Source of the DNA: Candidatus Aenigmatarchaeota archaeon | GTDB taxonomy: Archaea > Aenigmatarchaeota > Aenigmatarchaeia > PWEA01 > JACQIF01 | DNA: 64,000 nt | Assembly: GCA_016432325.1 (NCBI GenBank) | Contig: CP066684.1 | Location: 579,018-643,017, forward strand | Direction of reading: 5' to 3' | In this document: positions 56,600-64,000 of the stretch, in pieces | How the letters are laid out: each line of letters opens with the position of its first letter | Numbering within the stretch: the stretch's first letter is position 1 | Made by a program: the position numbers and the translations under genes | The notes under the pieces: model-generated | Database searches by the model: none | Seen by the model: the letters and a program-made list of their open reading frames with translations, nothing else | What the model was told of the DNA's origin: nothing

Positions 56600-57391
56600 T
56601 CACTCAAGTCCTCTGATGAAAAGGAAGACGAAATACGCCACTATCATGGAAACGGCGTAGGACAAGACGGTTCCGAGAACCAGACCGTACGCGACGTAGA
56701 AGTATCTCAAGGCGAGACCATACGAAGCGCCAGTCAACATTCCGCTAAAGAACAGAGGCTTCGTCACCGACCGGGCAAACGCCAAGCCTCCGGTCCTGTT
56801 CGTAATGAACAACGTGGACATGTACACGGCTGGGAATGGGGAGAAGATGCCGCCAAAGACAGGGCCGCCGACTTTGCTCATGAACACGGCAAGCGCGACA
56901 ATCAATCCGCTAAGGAGCGCGCGGCCCGCTATCTGCAGATGCGTATAGCGCATGCGCAATCTTCCGGCGGAGGGAAGCTTCAACCTCTTTTCAAATATCA
57001 CGAACGATGCCACGAGTATTGAAACGTAGCCAACAGCGGAAAGCGCGAAGTTCTCTATACCGAACACTACAAGCGATGAAACCAGCGAAGCCCATAGAAG
57101 AAGCGATGCAACGAATGCAACGCCGAAACCTCTGTCAGCCAACAGCGCGAAGGACACCAAGAACAGACCGGAGAAGGCCACGGATAGCAGGAACCCGTTG
57201 GTCGCCTGTGCCGCAACGGCCGGCGACTGGTTGAGGCCGATGAACAGGAATGCCACGACCATCGTGGATGGCAGGCCGCCGATGAACCCGCCTATTTTGC
57301 TTCCAAACCGCTCTGCGGCCACAGTAACCAGCGTTATCCAGACGCCCCCGACTATGAAAGCAAACAGCAGATTTACTGCGAAAGAATCCAT
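56600..57391 (-). CDS. DUF3147-like membrane protein with two inverted halves
   Basis: 263 residues, eight hydrophobic segments. The motif GGLPSTMVVAFLFIGL in the first half and GGIFSPFPAVYMSTLFIT in the second mark an internal duplication typical of DUF3147-type transport-like proteins. The substrate is unknown. It is convergent with the tRNA-His gene. Confidence 0.7.
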   Translation of the reverse strand: MDSFAVNLLFAFIVGGVWITLVTVAAERFGSKIGGFIGGLPSTMVVAFLFIGLNQSPAVAAQATNGFLLSVAFSGLFLVSFALLADRGFGVAFVASLLLWASLVSSLVVFGIENFALSAVGYVSILVASFVIFEKRLKLPSAGRLRMRYTHLQIAGRALLSGLIVALAVFMSKVGGPVFGGIFSPFPAVYMSTLFITNRTGGLAFARSVTKPLFFSGMLTGASYGLALRYFYVAYGLVLGTVLSYAVSMIVAYFVFLFIRGLE

Positions 57392-58077
57392 CGTTGTCTA
57401 CTCTCCGAGAGGCCATTTAAAAGCGTTGACGCCGTGCGTTGCATCACGGCAATCGCATCCGAACGCTCATAAACAAAGCTTAAATACCTTCTTCGCGCTC
57501 TTCAGTGCACTAAAAGCAGGGGAAGCGTACGCGAGGATCCCTGTTCTACAGCCGCGCGGCGAGCAGGCTTGAATTTCCGTACGCGAGTACGGATGATGAT
57601 TGCCATCGGAAACCTTTGTTTCCGAGGCGCCGGGAACCGTGTTCCCGTGCGTCTGCATTCATGTTGCGGCTACAAGTTCCATAATCACCACAGACGACGA
57701 GTCGGGGTGCCTGAAACTTCAAGGACGGGTTTCGTTAACGATGGGACGGATTGAATAGTTCTGCTATTCGATTGGCAGGCGAATACTTGTTGGTGTAATT
57801 TCAAGACTAAAGTTTTGAAATAAAACTGACTCTGCAAGGGTCAGTGTTCACCGCACTTACCATAACGCAAGTTGTGGTAGGGCTTGGAAAGAAAGTTTCG
57901 AGATTTTCTGGTAAACAGAAAACTTGAAAACGGATTTTCAAGACAATTCCAATAGAAAGTGTGCAGTTAACTCCCAATCGAAGTTCTCGTACTGTTGATG
58001 AAATATCGTAGGACCTACTTTGAGACAGAGCGTTGTTAGGGATAACAGACGCTGGGAACATACGTTCGATTGAAATA
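57392..58077 (+). other. Long hairpin-rich leader of the 16S rRNA gene
   Basis: A 686-nt gene-free stretch. CTTAAATAC at 57479-57487 predicts transcription from about 57510, so the pre-rRNA has a leader of about 570 nt. Hairpins: TCCGTAC-GCGA-GTACGGA (57576-57593), TCGGAAAC-CTTT-GTTTCCGA (57606-57625), CGGGAAC-CGT-GTTCCCG (57631-57647), GAATAG-TTCTG-CTATTC (57753-57769), CCATAAC-GCAA-GTTGTGG (57860-57877, one wobble), TTTTCTG-GTAAA-CAGAAAA (57904-57922) and CTTGAAAA-CGGA-TTTTCAAG (57923-57942). No known RNA or ORF was recognised here. Confidence 0.75.
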
Positions 58078-58532
58078 ATTCTGGTTGATCCCGCCAGAGG
58101 TCACTGCTATCTGGATCCGATTAAGACATGCTAGCCGAGTGCGAAAGCACGGCAGACGGCTCAGTAACACGTAGTCAACCTGCCCTCAGGTAGGGGATAA
58201 CCCCGCGAAAGTGGGACTAACACCCTATGGGGAAAAGATACTGGAATGTTCTTTTCCTGAAAGGCAACGCCTGAGGATGGGACTGCGGCGGATTAGGCTG
58301 TTGTTGGGGTAAAGGCCCAACAAACCTATAATCCGTACGGGCGTTGAGAGACGTAGCCCGGAGATGGGCTCTGAGACAAGAGCCCAGGCCCTACGGGGCG
58401 CAGCAGTCGCGAAACCTTTACAATGGCTTCACGGCCGATAGGGGGATCCAGAGTGAGTGCGCAATGCGTACTCTTTTGCCGAGTCTAAACAGCTCGGAGA
58501 ATAAGGGGTGGGCAATACGAGTGCCAGCCGCC

Positions 58533-58577
58533 ATCTTGCGTAGGACGGAAACTTTTCCGCCCTTGCGGGACGGAAAA
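58533..58577 (+). other. 16S insertion 1: 530 loop
   Basis: About 45 nt interrupt GTGCCAGCCGCC...CGGTAATAC. It includes TTTTCCG...CGGAAAA (58553-58577) with CCC-TTGC-GGG nested inside. Exact splice points are unclear (the joined exons leave GCC-A/G-CGG ambiguous). Confidence 0.7.
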
Positions 58578-58609
58578 CGGTAATACTCGAGCCCCGAGTG
58601 GTGACCACG

Positions 58610-58640
<31 letters not shown>

Positions 58641-58964
58641 GGACAAGTTCCTAGTGAAATCCTGCGTTAAACGCGGGGCGTGCTGGGAAGACTGTCCGGC
58701 TTGGGACCGGGAGACGTTAGCAGTACTCCAGGGGTAAGGGTAAAATCTTATCATCCTTGGAGGACTACCTGTGGCGAAGGCGGCTAACGAGAACGGCTCC
58801 GACGGTGAGGGACGAAAGCGTGGGGAGCAAATGGGATTAGATACCCCAGTAGTCCACGCTGTAAACGATGCCCCCTTGATGTCGCGTCTTCTTCGGGAAG
58901 ACGCGGTGTCGTAGAGTAGTTGTTAAGGGGGCCGCCTGGGGAGTACGGCCGCAAGGTTGAAACT

Positions 58965-59007
58965 CAGCAGAACGTTCGTTCTGAACGTTCGTTGCGAGCA
59001 ACGAACT
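58965..59007 (+). other. 16S insertion 2: near E. coli 907
   Basis: 43 nt between AAACT and TAAGGGAATTGG. It consists of two hairpins, CAGAAC-GTTC-GTTCTG (58968-58983) and TTCGTTG-CGAG-CAACGAA (58988-59005). Removal restores AAACTTAAGGGAATTGGCGG. Confidence 0.85.
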
Positions 59008-59325
59008 TAAGGGAATTGGCGGGGGAGCACTTCAAGGGGTGGAGGCTGCGGTTCAATTGGATTCAACGCCAGACATTTTACCAGGGGTGACAGCAGGATG
59101 AAGGTCAGTCTGAAGGGCTTACCTGACGCGCTGAGAGGAGTTGCATGGCCATCGTCAGCTCGTACCGTGAGGCGTGCGCTTAAGTGCGTTAACGAGCGAG
59201 ACCCACGCCCTCTGTTGCTATCTTGTCCTCCGGGATGAGAGCACTCTGAGGGGACCGCCGGCGATAAGTCGGAGGAAGGAGTGGGCGACGGTAGGTCCGT
59301 ATGGCCCGAATCTCCTGGGCTACAC

Positions 59326-59847
59326 CGAGTCCAGGCTAGCGAGGAAGAGCAAATGTTTTGGAACGAAAGTTTCAGGATACGTTGAACCGTTTTTGATTGT
59401 GCTAACGGCATGCTACTTACGAAAGTAATAGTATATCCGTCACGCACAAACCTTTACATGAACCCTGATTTAGCATATCTGATAGGTCTCATCGGAGGCG
59501 ACGGTTCGCTGACTTACAAGAAAGGAAGCGAATACCGTGTCTCAGTCGTTGACGAGTGCTTGGAATTTCATGAGCACGTCGTCAAACCTACAATGGATGC
59601 GACTTTCAACAAAGCCGCGTACGAATATCCGCGCGTCGCTCTGCAGGTTGCAAACAGTGGTATCAGAAACGAATTGGTCGAACTTCTGAAGAGGTTTGGC
59701 ATCGCACCGAGCGTTTGGAAGTACAAGCAAATGTTCGGTTTGCAAATAATCGGTTTCGATAAGGTTAGGCTGTATTCAGAGAATGTCGGTTTTCGGCATC
59801 CCTCGAAACAGAAACGGTTGCTCGAGCTGCTTGGCTTGGGGCCTAAC
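59326..59847 (+). other. 16S insertion 3: endonuclease-encoding intron near E. coli 1224
   Basis: About 522 nt between GGGCTACAC and GCGGCCTACAATG; removal yields a normal archaeal helix. Boundaries can slide by 2 nt (AC). The intron encodes most of a LAGLIDADG homing endonuclease. Confidence 0.85.
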
Positions 59848-59928
59848 GCGGCCTACAATGACCCGGACAAAGAGTTGCCACGCCGAAAGGCGGAGCCAAT
59901 CTCTAAACCGGGCCTTAGTTCGGATTGA
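59458..59928 (+). CDS. LAGLIDADG homing endonuclease, reading past the intron end
   Basis: 156 residues from ATG 59458 (ATG 59410 is an alternative). LAYLIGLIGGDGSLTYKKG is the LAGLIDADG helix with its catalytic Asp; one motif only, so it should act as a homodimer. Basic beta strands follow (GSEYRVSVVDE, YPRVALQVANSG). The frame continues through the 3' splice site and uses about 27 codons of 16S exon 2 before a TGA. It should cut intronless 16S alleles and spread the intron. Confidence 0.85.
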   Translation: MNPDLAYLIGLIGGDGSLTYKKGSEYRVSVVDECLEFHEHVVKPTMDATFNKAAYEYPRVALQVANSGIRNELVELLKRFGIAPSVWKYKQMFGLQIIGFDKVRLYSENVGFRHPSKQKRLLELLGLGPNAAYNDPDKELPRRKAEPISKPGLSSD

Positions 59929-60099
59929 GGGTTGAAACTCACCCTCATGAAGCCGGAATCCCTAGTAAGCGGGTGTCACTATCACTCGCTGAATACGACC
60001 CTGCTCCTTGCACACACCGCCCGTCAAGCCATGCGAGTGTTCCCTTGATGAGGCTTGGGTTATTGCCCAGGACGAATCGAGGGGACGCGAGCGGGGCTA

Positions 60100-60207
60100 A
60101 TCTCAAGGAGTTCATCTCAGAACAAGATGATTAAACTGGCTTGACTCTGACAAAATATGAGGAGTCTTGGAGGTGGAATGATTGCTTGAGAGCTCCTGGG
60201 AGCCTAG
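60100..60207 (+). other. 16S insertion 4: near E. coli 1491
   Basis: 108 nt between GGGGCTA and AGTCGTAACAAGG (boundaries slide by one A). TCTCAAG at its start pairs with CTTGAGA near its end, closing internal hairpins TCATCT...AGATGA and GACTC...GAGTC. It is non-coding. Confidence 0.85.
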
Positions 60208-60340
60208 AGTCGTAACAAGGTAGCCCTACGGGAACGTGGGGCTGGATCACCTCCTATATCTTTTCTCTGTCGTTACAGACGGAGATTGGATTATAACCGG
60301 TGTACAAGCGCCAACAATTCGCATACTGCCAGTCGAGTAG

Positions 60341-60346
60341 TTTTTT
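60341..60346 (+). terminator. T-run downstream of 16S
   Basis: Six Ts (TTTTTT) about 85 nt after the mature 16S end and before the convergent HD gene; a likely archaeal terminator. Confidence 0.5.
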
Positions 60347-60352
60347 ATCGAA

Positions 60353-60943
60353 TTAGCGCGAGCTATGCCGCGATTGTTTATTGCGTTTGAATGTCTTGCG
60401 TTTTTCGTCAAGCAGATTGTAAAATTCGACGAGCGTCTTGTTCCTGATTTCGCCTGTCCTGATTTTCTCGCTTACGCCGTCCCAGAACGGTTGCAGGTCC
60501 ATCGAATGCTCCCTTTCATACTCGAATGCCTGCAAAACCATCTCAAGCTTATCCAGTTCATAAACGAGCTGCGCCTCCTTTGTTTGGCGCGTCTCGTACT
60601 CGTCCCAGAGTTCCAGAAACTCCTTCCGATTGGCAAAAAGACCGGACAGCTCCTTCATCGCCGCCGTCTCCATGGCGGGTTTGGTGGCATAGTCCGCGCG
60701 ACCGACAGGAATATCGCCTATTACCGACTCTCCGAGGTCGTGTATCAATGCCATCTTGACCATTCTGTTCCTGTCCGCACCGAGTTCGTCTGCCAGAGCG
60801 AATGCCATCAGAGCGACGCGGAACGAATGCTCGGCGACAGATTCGGGATGCGGTACGTTGTGCAAAACCCAGCCGGTTCTTCGTATCTTCTTCAGCTCTC
60901 CCGACCTCAACAGCAGCTTCAGTGCCTTCTCAAGCTCGACCAT
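60353..60943 (-). CDS. HD-domain phosphohydrolase (YfbR/HDDC2-like)
   Basis: 196 residues from ATG 60943. The HD site is ESVAEHSFRVALMAFALADEL, then KMALIHDLGESVIGDIP, as in 5'-deoxynucleotidases of the YfbR/HDDC2 group. It probably removes phosphate from dNMPs. ATG 60943 is 23 nt from the TATA box shared with the PHP gene; the longer frame to 61003 would begin beyond it. Confidence 0.85.
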   Translation of the reverse strand: MVELEKALKLLLRSGELKKIRRTGWVLHNVPHPESVAEHSFRVALMAFALADELGADRNRMVKMALIHDLGESVIGDIPVGRADYATKPAMETAAMKELSGLFANRKEFLELWDEYETRQTKEAQLVYELDKLEMVLQAFEYEREHSMDLQPFWDGVSEKIRTGEIRNKTLVEFYNLLDEKRKTFKRNKQSRHSSR

Positions 60944-60962
60944 GAGCCTGTTTGGCGTTCTG

Positions 60963-60970
60963 TTTAAATA
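60963..60970. promoter_or_regulatory. Shared TATA box, HD / PHP phosphatases
   Basis: TTTAAATA is centred 23 nt from ATG 60943 (-) and 27 nt from ATG 60993 (+), 49 bp apart. Confidence 0.75.
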
Positions 60971-60992
60971 ACTTCGCATCGTCCGCTTCCCT

Positions 60993-61874
60993 ATGAGAGC
61001 CAACCTTCACGTGCATACGACGATATCCGACGGCAAGAACGGTCCCGAAGAAGTCGTACGCATAGCCAAGGCAGGCAATGTGGATGTTATCGCCATAACC
61101 GACCACGATGCGACAGAAGGAATCGGCCGCGCCGTCAACGCGGGGCACAATCTTGGGATCTACGTCATTCCTGGCATAGAGGTCAGCGCCAGCCATCTAG
61201 GGGAGAGCGTCCACATTCTGGGCTACTTCGTCGACACCGAAGCCGGCGGCTTCACGGATTTCATAGAGTCGCAACGCAGAAACAGGAACGAAGTCCTTGC
61301 AAACAGAATAGCAAAGGTCAACGGACATCTCGGAACGGATCTGACTCTGGAGGGCGTGGCAGGCGATTCGCTGACGCCAACGAAGGCGCATCTTGGCGAC
61401 GCGATTGTCGCAAGGGGCTTTGCCACGGACGTGAGGGACGCAATAGAGAAGTACCTGTCTAAAGGCACGCCGTGCTACGTCCAGAGCGAGCGGGACCCGG
61501 CGCCTCAGGAAGCGGTGCGCATCATTCATGATGCCGGAGGGCTGGCCGTCTGGGCCCATCCTCTATATCCGTCAAAGATAAAGGAGTTCGATCACGCAGA
61601 GCTGTTCGCGGAGCTGATAGACGCGGGCCTCGATGGGGTGGAACGCCATTTCGACTACGAAGACAAGACGCCTGAGATACCGCAGGCGCTGCTCAAGACT
61701 TTTGAAGAACTTGCTTCCCAGAATGGCCTGCTCTCGACAGGCGGCAGCGATTACCACGGCTACTGGAAGCGTGCCAAGATAGATCAGACAGTCGTCGGGG
61801 ACGATGTTGTGAACGCCCTTCTCGGCAGGAAGAGAAAGTCGGACATGCGTTGTTTAAATAATCCGCCGGCTTAA
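60993..61874 (+). CDS. PHP-domain phosphoesterase
   Basis: 293 residues. LHVHTTISDGKNGPEEVVRIA, AITDHDATEGI, PGIEVSASHLGESVHIL and WAHPLYPSKIKEFDHAEL (all metal-binding segments) match the TrpH/nucleoside-bisphosphate phosphatase branch of the PHP family, with GSDYHGYWK near the end. The substrate is inferred, not proven. The last codons overlap the TATA of tRNA-Ala. Confidence 0.9.
   Translation: MRANLHVHTTISDGKNGPEEVVRIAKAGNVDVIAITDHDATEGIGRAVNAGHNLGIYVIPGIEVSASHLGESVHILGYFVDTEAGGFTDFIESQRRNRNEVLANRIAKVNGHLGTDLTLEGVAGDSLTPTKAHLGDAIVARGFATDVRDAIEKYLSKGTPCYVQSERDPAPQEAVRIIHDAGGLAVWAHPLYPSKIKEFDHAELFAELIDAGLDGVERHFDYEDKTPEIPQALLKTFEELASQNGLLSTGGSDYHGYWKRAKIDQTVVGDDVVNALLGRKRKSDMRCLNNPPA
61853..61860 (+). 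promoter_or_regulatory. TATA box of tRNA-Ala
   Basis: TTTAAATA, inside the last codons of the PHP gene, is centred 28 nt before G1 of tRNA-Ala. Confidence 0.65.
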
Positions 61875-61884
61875 TCGCGAACAG

Positions 61885-62101
61885 GGGCCGGTGGTCTAGT
61901 GGAAGCGCCTTTTTGCCGCGGCAAAAACCCGCGGGAAATCCGCTGACGCCACAATGACGTCTGCTTTGCATTCGCGAAACTTCGAAATGAAGTTTCGTAC
62001 GCACAAAACAGCAGAAGGCCGTGGGTTCAAAGGCAAACGCCTGCGTTTGCATTCCGGGTTCGCCTGTGAATTCAACGCCGAAATTCCCACCCGGTCCACC
62101 A
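61885..62101 (+). tRNA. tRNA-Ala (TGC) with three introns, CCA encoded
   Basis: The acceptor GGGCCGG pairs with CCGGTCC (G3:U70, the alanine identity pair), discriminator A, then CCA. Intron 1 (about 61905-61954, 50 nt) in the D-loop begins GCGCCTTTTTGCCGCGGCAAAA, the same core as both tRNA-Ser introns. Intron 2 (61971-62009, 39 nt) is at 37/38 in TCTGC-TTTGCA+A-GCAGA (anticodon TGC), with a 9-bp hairpin CGAAACTTC-GAAAT-GAAGTTTCG. Intron 3 (about 62031-62083) interrupts the T-loop (GTGGG...CCCAC) and contains GCAAACG-CCTG-CGTTTGC. Confidence 0.88.
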
Positions 62102-62113
62102 ATATTTTAAAAC

Positions 62114-62190
62114 GTGGACCTTCGAATGAAATTCGAAAACTTCGAACCGCCGTTCGAAGACCTTTGAAACCGCAGTTTCGTTGGGTCCAC
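62114..62190. repeat. Three hairpins enclosed by an outer stem
   Basis: The outer GTGGACC/GGTCCAC (62114-62120 with 62184-62190) encloses TTCGAAT-GAA-ATTCGAA (62121-62137), CTTCGAAC-CGCC-GTTCGAAG (62140-62159) and GAAAC-CGCA-GTTTC (62166-62179). The right end GGTCCACCA repeats the tRNA-Ala 3' end, so part of it may derive from that gene. Confidence 0.8.
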
Positions 62191-62227
62191 CACCATTGTT
62201 ATATAATCTGTTCGGTAAAGTGATATC

Positions 62228-62668
62228 ATGAACGCAGGAAATGACGTGTTCCCACGCGGCGTCGAAATCGTGAGCGGCGCGATAATAAGGAGGGATGGAA
62301 AGATTCTGCTGACGAAATCTCCAAAATGGCATAACAAGTGGGTGCTTCCCGGCGGACATATAGAGGCTGGCGAACGCATTCTCGAAGCCGCCATGCGTGA
62401 AGGAGAGGAGGAAACGGGACTGAAGTTGAAGCCCGTGACTATCTTGCTGTTCGGCGAGCTCATTAATTCCAAGGATTTTCACCGTCCGGCCCACTTCATC
62501 TTTTTCGACGGTATCTTCGACGTCATCGGCGGCGAATTGAAACTACAGCAGAATGAGCTGACAGAATCCAAATGGCTCACGCCTGAGGAAGCGCTGAAGC
62601 TGGATCTGGCCGATGGCTACCCAGAGACGTTACAAAGATACATTGGGTTCCTGAAATCCAAGGTCTAG
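62228..62668 (+). CDS. Nudix hydrolase
   Basis: 146 residues. The Nudix box is GGHIEAGERILEAAMREGEEETGL, complete with the REXXEE core. WVLPGG and LLTKSPKW place it among MutT-like small hydrolases. The GTTATATAATC box about 30 nt upstream, just beyond the hairpin repeat, is its promoter. Confidence 0.88.
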   Translation: MNAGNDVFPRGVEIVSGAIIRRDGKILLTKSPKWHNKWVLPGGHIEAGERILEAAMREGEEETGLKLKPVTILLFGELINSKDFHRPAHFIFFDGIFDVIGGELKLQQNELTESKWLTPEEALKLDLADGYPETLQRYIGFLKSKV

Positions 62669-62671
62669 AAC

Positions 62672-63151
62672 TCACAAAGGCCGTCGCGCAGGGCGCGGCG
62701 GCGCGCTTTCCAGAGGCCGCTTCTCCATTATTTCACGGAGCTGTCCCGAAGATTCTTCGCCTATTCGAACGGTGACCTTAAGCCTCGGGTCGTTTGGGAA
62801 CATTTCAGACAGGCTGAGCTCTTTCTCGAAGGCCTTGCCTTTCTCAAATTTGTCGCGGCCGACGACGAAGTACATCGCGCCGACAGTTATTTTTGGCGTA
62901 GGCGGCGCGAAGCTGTGGCCTACATCCTGCGTGACTTCGTAGCCCACGACGTCGTCGTTCCACGAAATAACCTCAGCGAACGGCCTTCTTACGGACCCGT
63001 TTTCCTTCAATCCAAAAATTTCGTCGTGCGACCTGAACAGGCCGCCTGTAACATAGCCGAAGTTGTTCTCGAGTCTCTCGAACATTCCGACGTATTCCGT
63101 GTAGGGCTTGAATTTTGCTATTTCGATTTCGTGGACTTTCTTGCCTTTCAT
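62672..63151 (-). CDS. Tandem paralogue A, unknown family
   Basis: 159 residues. EIEIAKFKPYTEYVGMFERLENNFGYVTGGLF and EVISWNDDVVGYEVTQDVGHSFAPPTPKITVG align closely with the neighbouring paralogue. The C-terminal tail is Pro/Arg-rich. No known family is recognised. Confidence 0.7.
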   Translation of the reverse strand: MKGKKVHEIEIAKFKPYTEYVGMFERLENNFGYVTGGLFRSHDEIFGLKENGSVRRPFAEVISWNDDVVGYEVTQDVGHSFAPPTPKITVGAMYFVVGRDKFEKGKAFEKELSLSEMFPNDPRLKVTVRIGEESSGQLREIMEKRPLESAPPRPARRPL

Positions 63152-63155
63152 AACA

Positions 63156-63599
63156 TCACGTCAGTTTTGGCCTCATGCTCTCAACGATCGCCAGAAGACG
63201 TCGCTTTTCCTTTTCGTCCATTCGAACCGTGACCGCGAGGTCCGGGTGCTTTATTTCCGCCGAGATATACAGTTCCTTCTCTATGGGACCCGCTCTCTCC
63301 AGTTGCTCCACACCGACGACGAAGTAGACGTTGCCCACCGTCCTTTTCGGAGTAGGCGGAAACGGGCTGTGGCCTGTCTGCTGCGTGACCTCATAACCGA
63401 TGACATCTTTGTTCCACGAGATTACCTCCGTGATGGGCTCACGGATGAAGCTGTCTCCTCTGATATCGAAGAGCCTTCTATGAGTTCTCAGCAGGCCGCT
63501 GGTCACGCGACCGAAATTGTTCTCAAGGGCGTTGAACATGCCGACGTACCCGCCGTAAGGCTCGAACTTCCCTATCTCTATTTTGTGGATCTCTTTCAT
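63156..63599 (-). CDS. Tandem paralogue B, unknown family
   Basis: 147 residues. It shares with paralogue A the blocks IEIGKFEPYGGYVGMFNALENNFGRVTSGL and EVISWNKDVIGYEVTQQTGHSPFPPTPKRTVG, but not the C-terminal tail. It starts 4 bp after the next gene's stop, so all three genes on this strand form one unit. Confidence 0.7.
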   Translation of the reverse strand: MKEIHKIEIGKFEPYGGYVGMFNALENNFGRVTSGLLRTHRRLFDIRGDSFIREPITEVISWNKDVIGYEVTQQTGHSPFPPTPKRTVGNVYFVVGVEQLERAGPIEKELYISAEIKHPDLAVTVRMDEKEKRRLLAIVESMRPKLT

Positions 63600-63603
63600 C
63601 GCA

Positions 63604-64000
63604 TCAACACGCGTTGGGTGGCTTGACTTCGTGCTCGTATTGTTCTATCACGGTCCTGTGCATCTCGCGGGCTTGGCCGTTGACGAATATCCTGTCCGCG
63701 GCGGGATCCAATTCCAGGTCCTCGAAGCATCTGTCTATCATGCCGCCGGAGAACATGTACGTTCCCACTCTTTCCGGATTCCCGGGGAGTTGGCCTTTTC
63801 CCACGGTCGGGCCTGCGTAGTAGAATATCACGCCTCTGGGCGGCAGCGGGTTGCCTCTCTCGTCCATAGGCTGGGGGTCCATGAGCCTGCCGTCTCCGTC
63901 TCTACGGGGAATCTCAATCAGAACCAAATCATTCTTTCTAATCGTGCCGTCGTCAGCGACAGCCAATTCATTCGCTCGTATCTCATGCGCTTCCGTTGCC
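63604..64000 (-). CDS. Partial protein of unknown family, cut by the window end
   Basis: At least 131 codons; the frame is open to the window end with no ATG inside, so the N-terminus is outside. Visible parts include DLVLIEIPRRDGDGRLMDPQ, RGVIFYYAGPTVGKGQLPG and the terminal VIEQYEHEVKPPNAC. A 120-residue protein beginning at a TTG (63966) is possible but the coding sequence continues upstream. No family is recognised. Confidence 0.6.
   Translation of the reverse strand, partial: ATEAHEIRANELAVADDGTIRKNDLVLIEIPRRDGDGRLMDPQPMDERGNPLPPRGVIFYYAGPTVGKGQLPGNPERVGTYMFSGGMIDRCFEDLELDPAADRIFVNGQAREMHRTVIEQYEHEVKPPNAC

Noticed and set aside
57392-58077. RNase P or SRP RNA in the 16S leader
   Set aside because: I looked for the conserved cores of both and saw neither; the region is best described as hairpin-rich leader.

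Overview
This window reads as chromosomal DNA of an archaeon. It carries MCM helicase, ATP-dependent DNA ligase, Y-family Dpo4, RNA polymerase subunit L, TFS, aIF2-beta, Dph2, archaeal-type GlyRS, PheS, PheT and HisS, TrmB and PadR-type regulators and a 54-residue histone-fold protein. Most promoters are a TATA box about 26 nt upstream of a start codon, so most mRNAs look leaderless. The 16S rRNA gene is alone (no 23S within 3.7 kb), and the tRNA genes and 16S gene are full of introns. Small histone-like genes, tight packing and an unlinked 16S suggest a DPANN archaeon, perhaps Micrarchaeota-like. That placement is inference; a 16S tree would settle it. No CRISPR array, insertion sequence or prophage was seen.

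Layout. 1-3.4 kb: pyrimidine genes (partial dihydroorotase, dihydroorotate dehydrogenase), a P-loop kinase, a secreted His-rich protein and AcdB. 3.4-4.4 kb: tRNA-Leu(CAG), tRNA debris and paired palindromic operators. 4.4-12.4 kb: two aldehyde dehydrogenases, a hydrolase, a TauE-like permease, a saccharopine-dehydrogenase-like enzyme, a PadR/alcohol dehydrogenase pair and a phosphatidyltransferase. 12.4-23 kb: information processing (TFS, RPA-like protein, MCM, TrmB, DNA ligase, aIF2-beta, signal peptidase, RpoL) and a pilin-type protein with a LamG domain. 23-31 kb: Dph2, site-2 protease, membrane proteins and GlyRS. 31-41 kb: three glycosyltransferases, PheS-PheT, two class III aminotransferases, thioredoxin and a PRC-barrel protein. 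41-48 kb: tRNA-Ser, -Val and -Glu, a Cache-HAMP receptor and a carbamoyltransferase cassette with its small membrane partners. 48-57 kb: histone, SemiSWEET, a large Cys-rich secreted protein, tRNA-Leu(TAA), Dpo4, dCMP deaminase, HisS with tRNA-His. 57.4-60.3 kb: a long hairpin-rich leader and a 16S gene with four insertions, one encoding a LAGLIDADG endonuclease. 60.3-64 kb: HD and PHP phosphatases, tRNA-Ala, a Nudix hydrolase, a tandem paralogue pair and a gene cut by the window end.

Three features stand out. First, six of seven tRNA genes carry two or three introns each, in the D-loop, anticodon loop and T-loop, and the introns fall into recognisable sequence families. Second, short perfect hairpins (6-10 bp stem, 3-5 nt loop) are scattered through tRNA introns, 16S insertions, the 16S leader and intergenic spacers. 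They occur in tandem arrays, sometimes nested in one another, and one array lies in frame inside a protein gene. They behave like a family of miniature palindromic elements. Third, gene geometry is quantised: nine divergent gene pairs are separated by 48-52 bp with one central TATA box serving both directions, and six convergent pairs overlap by exactly 4 bp at their stop codons.
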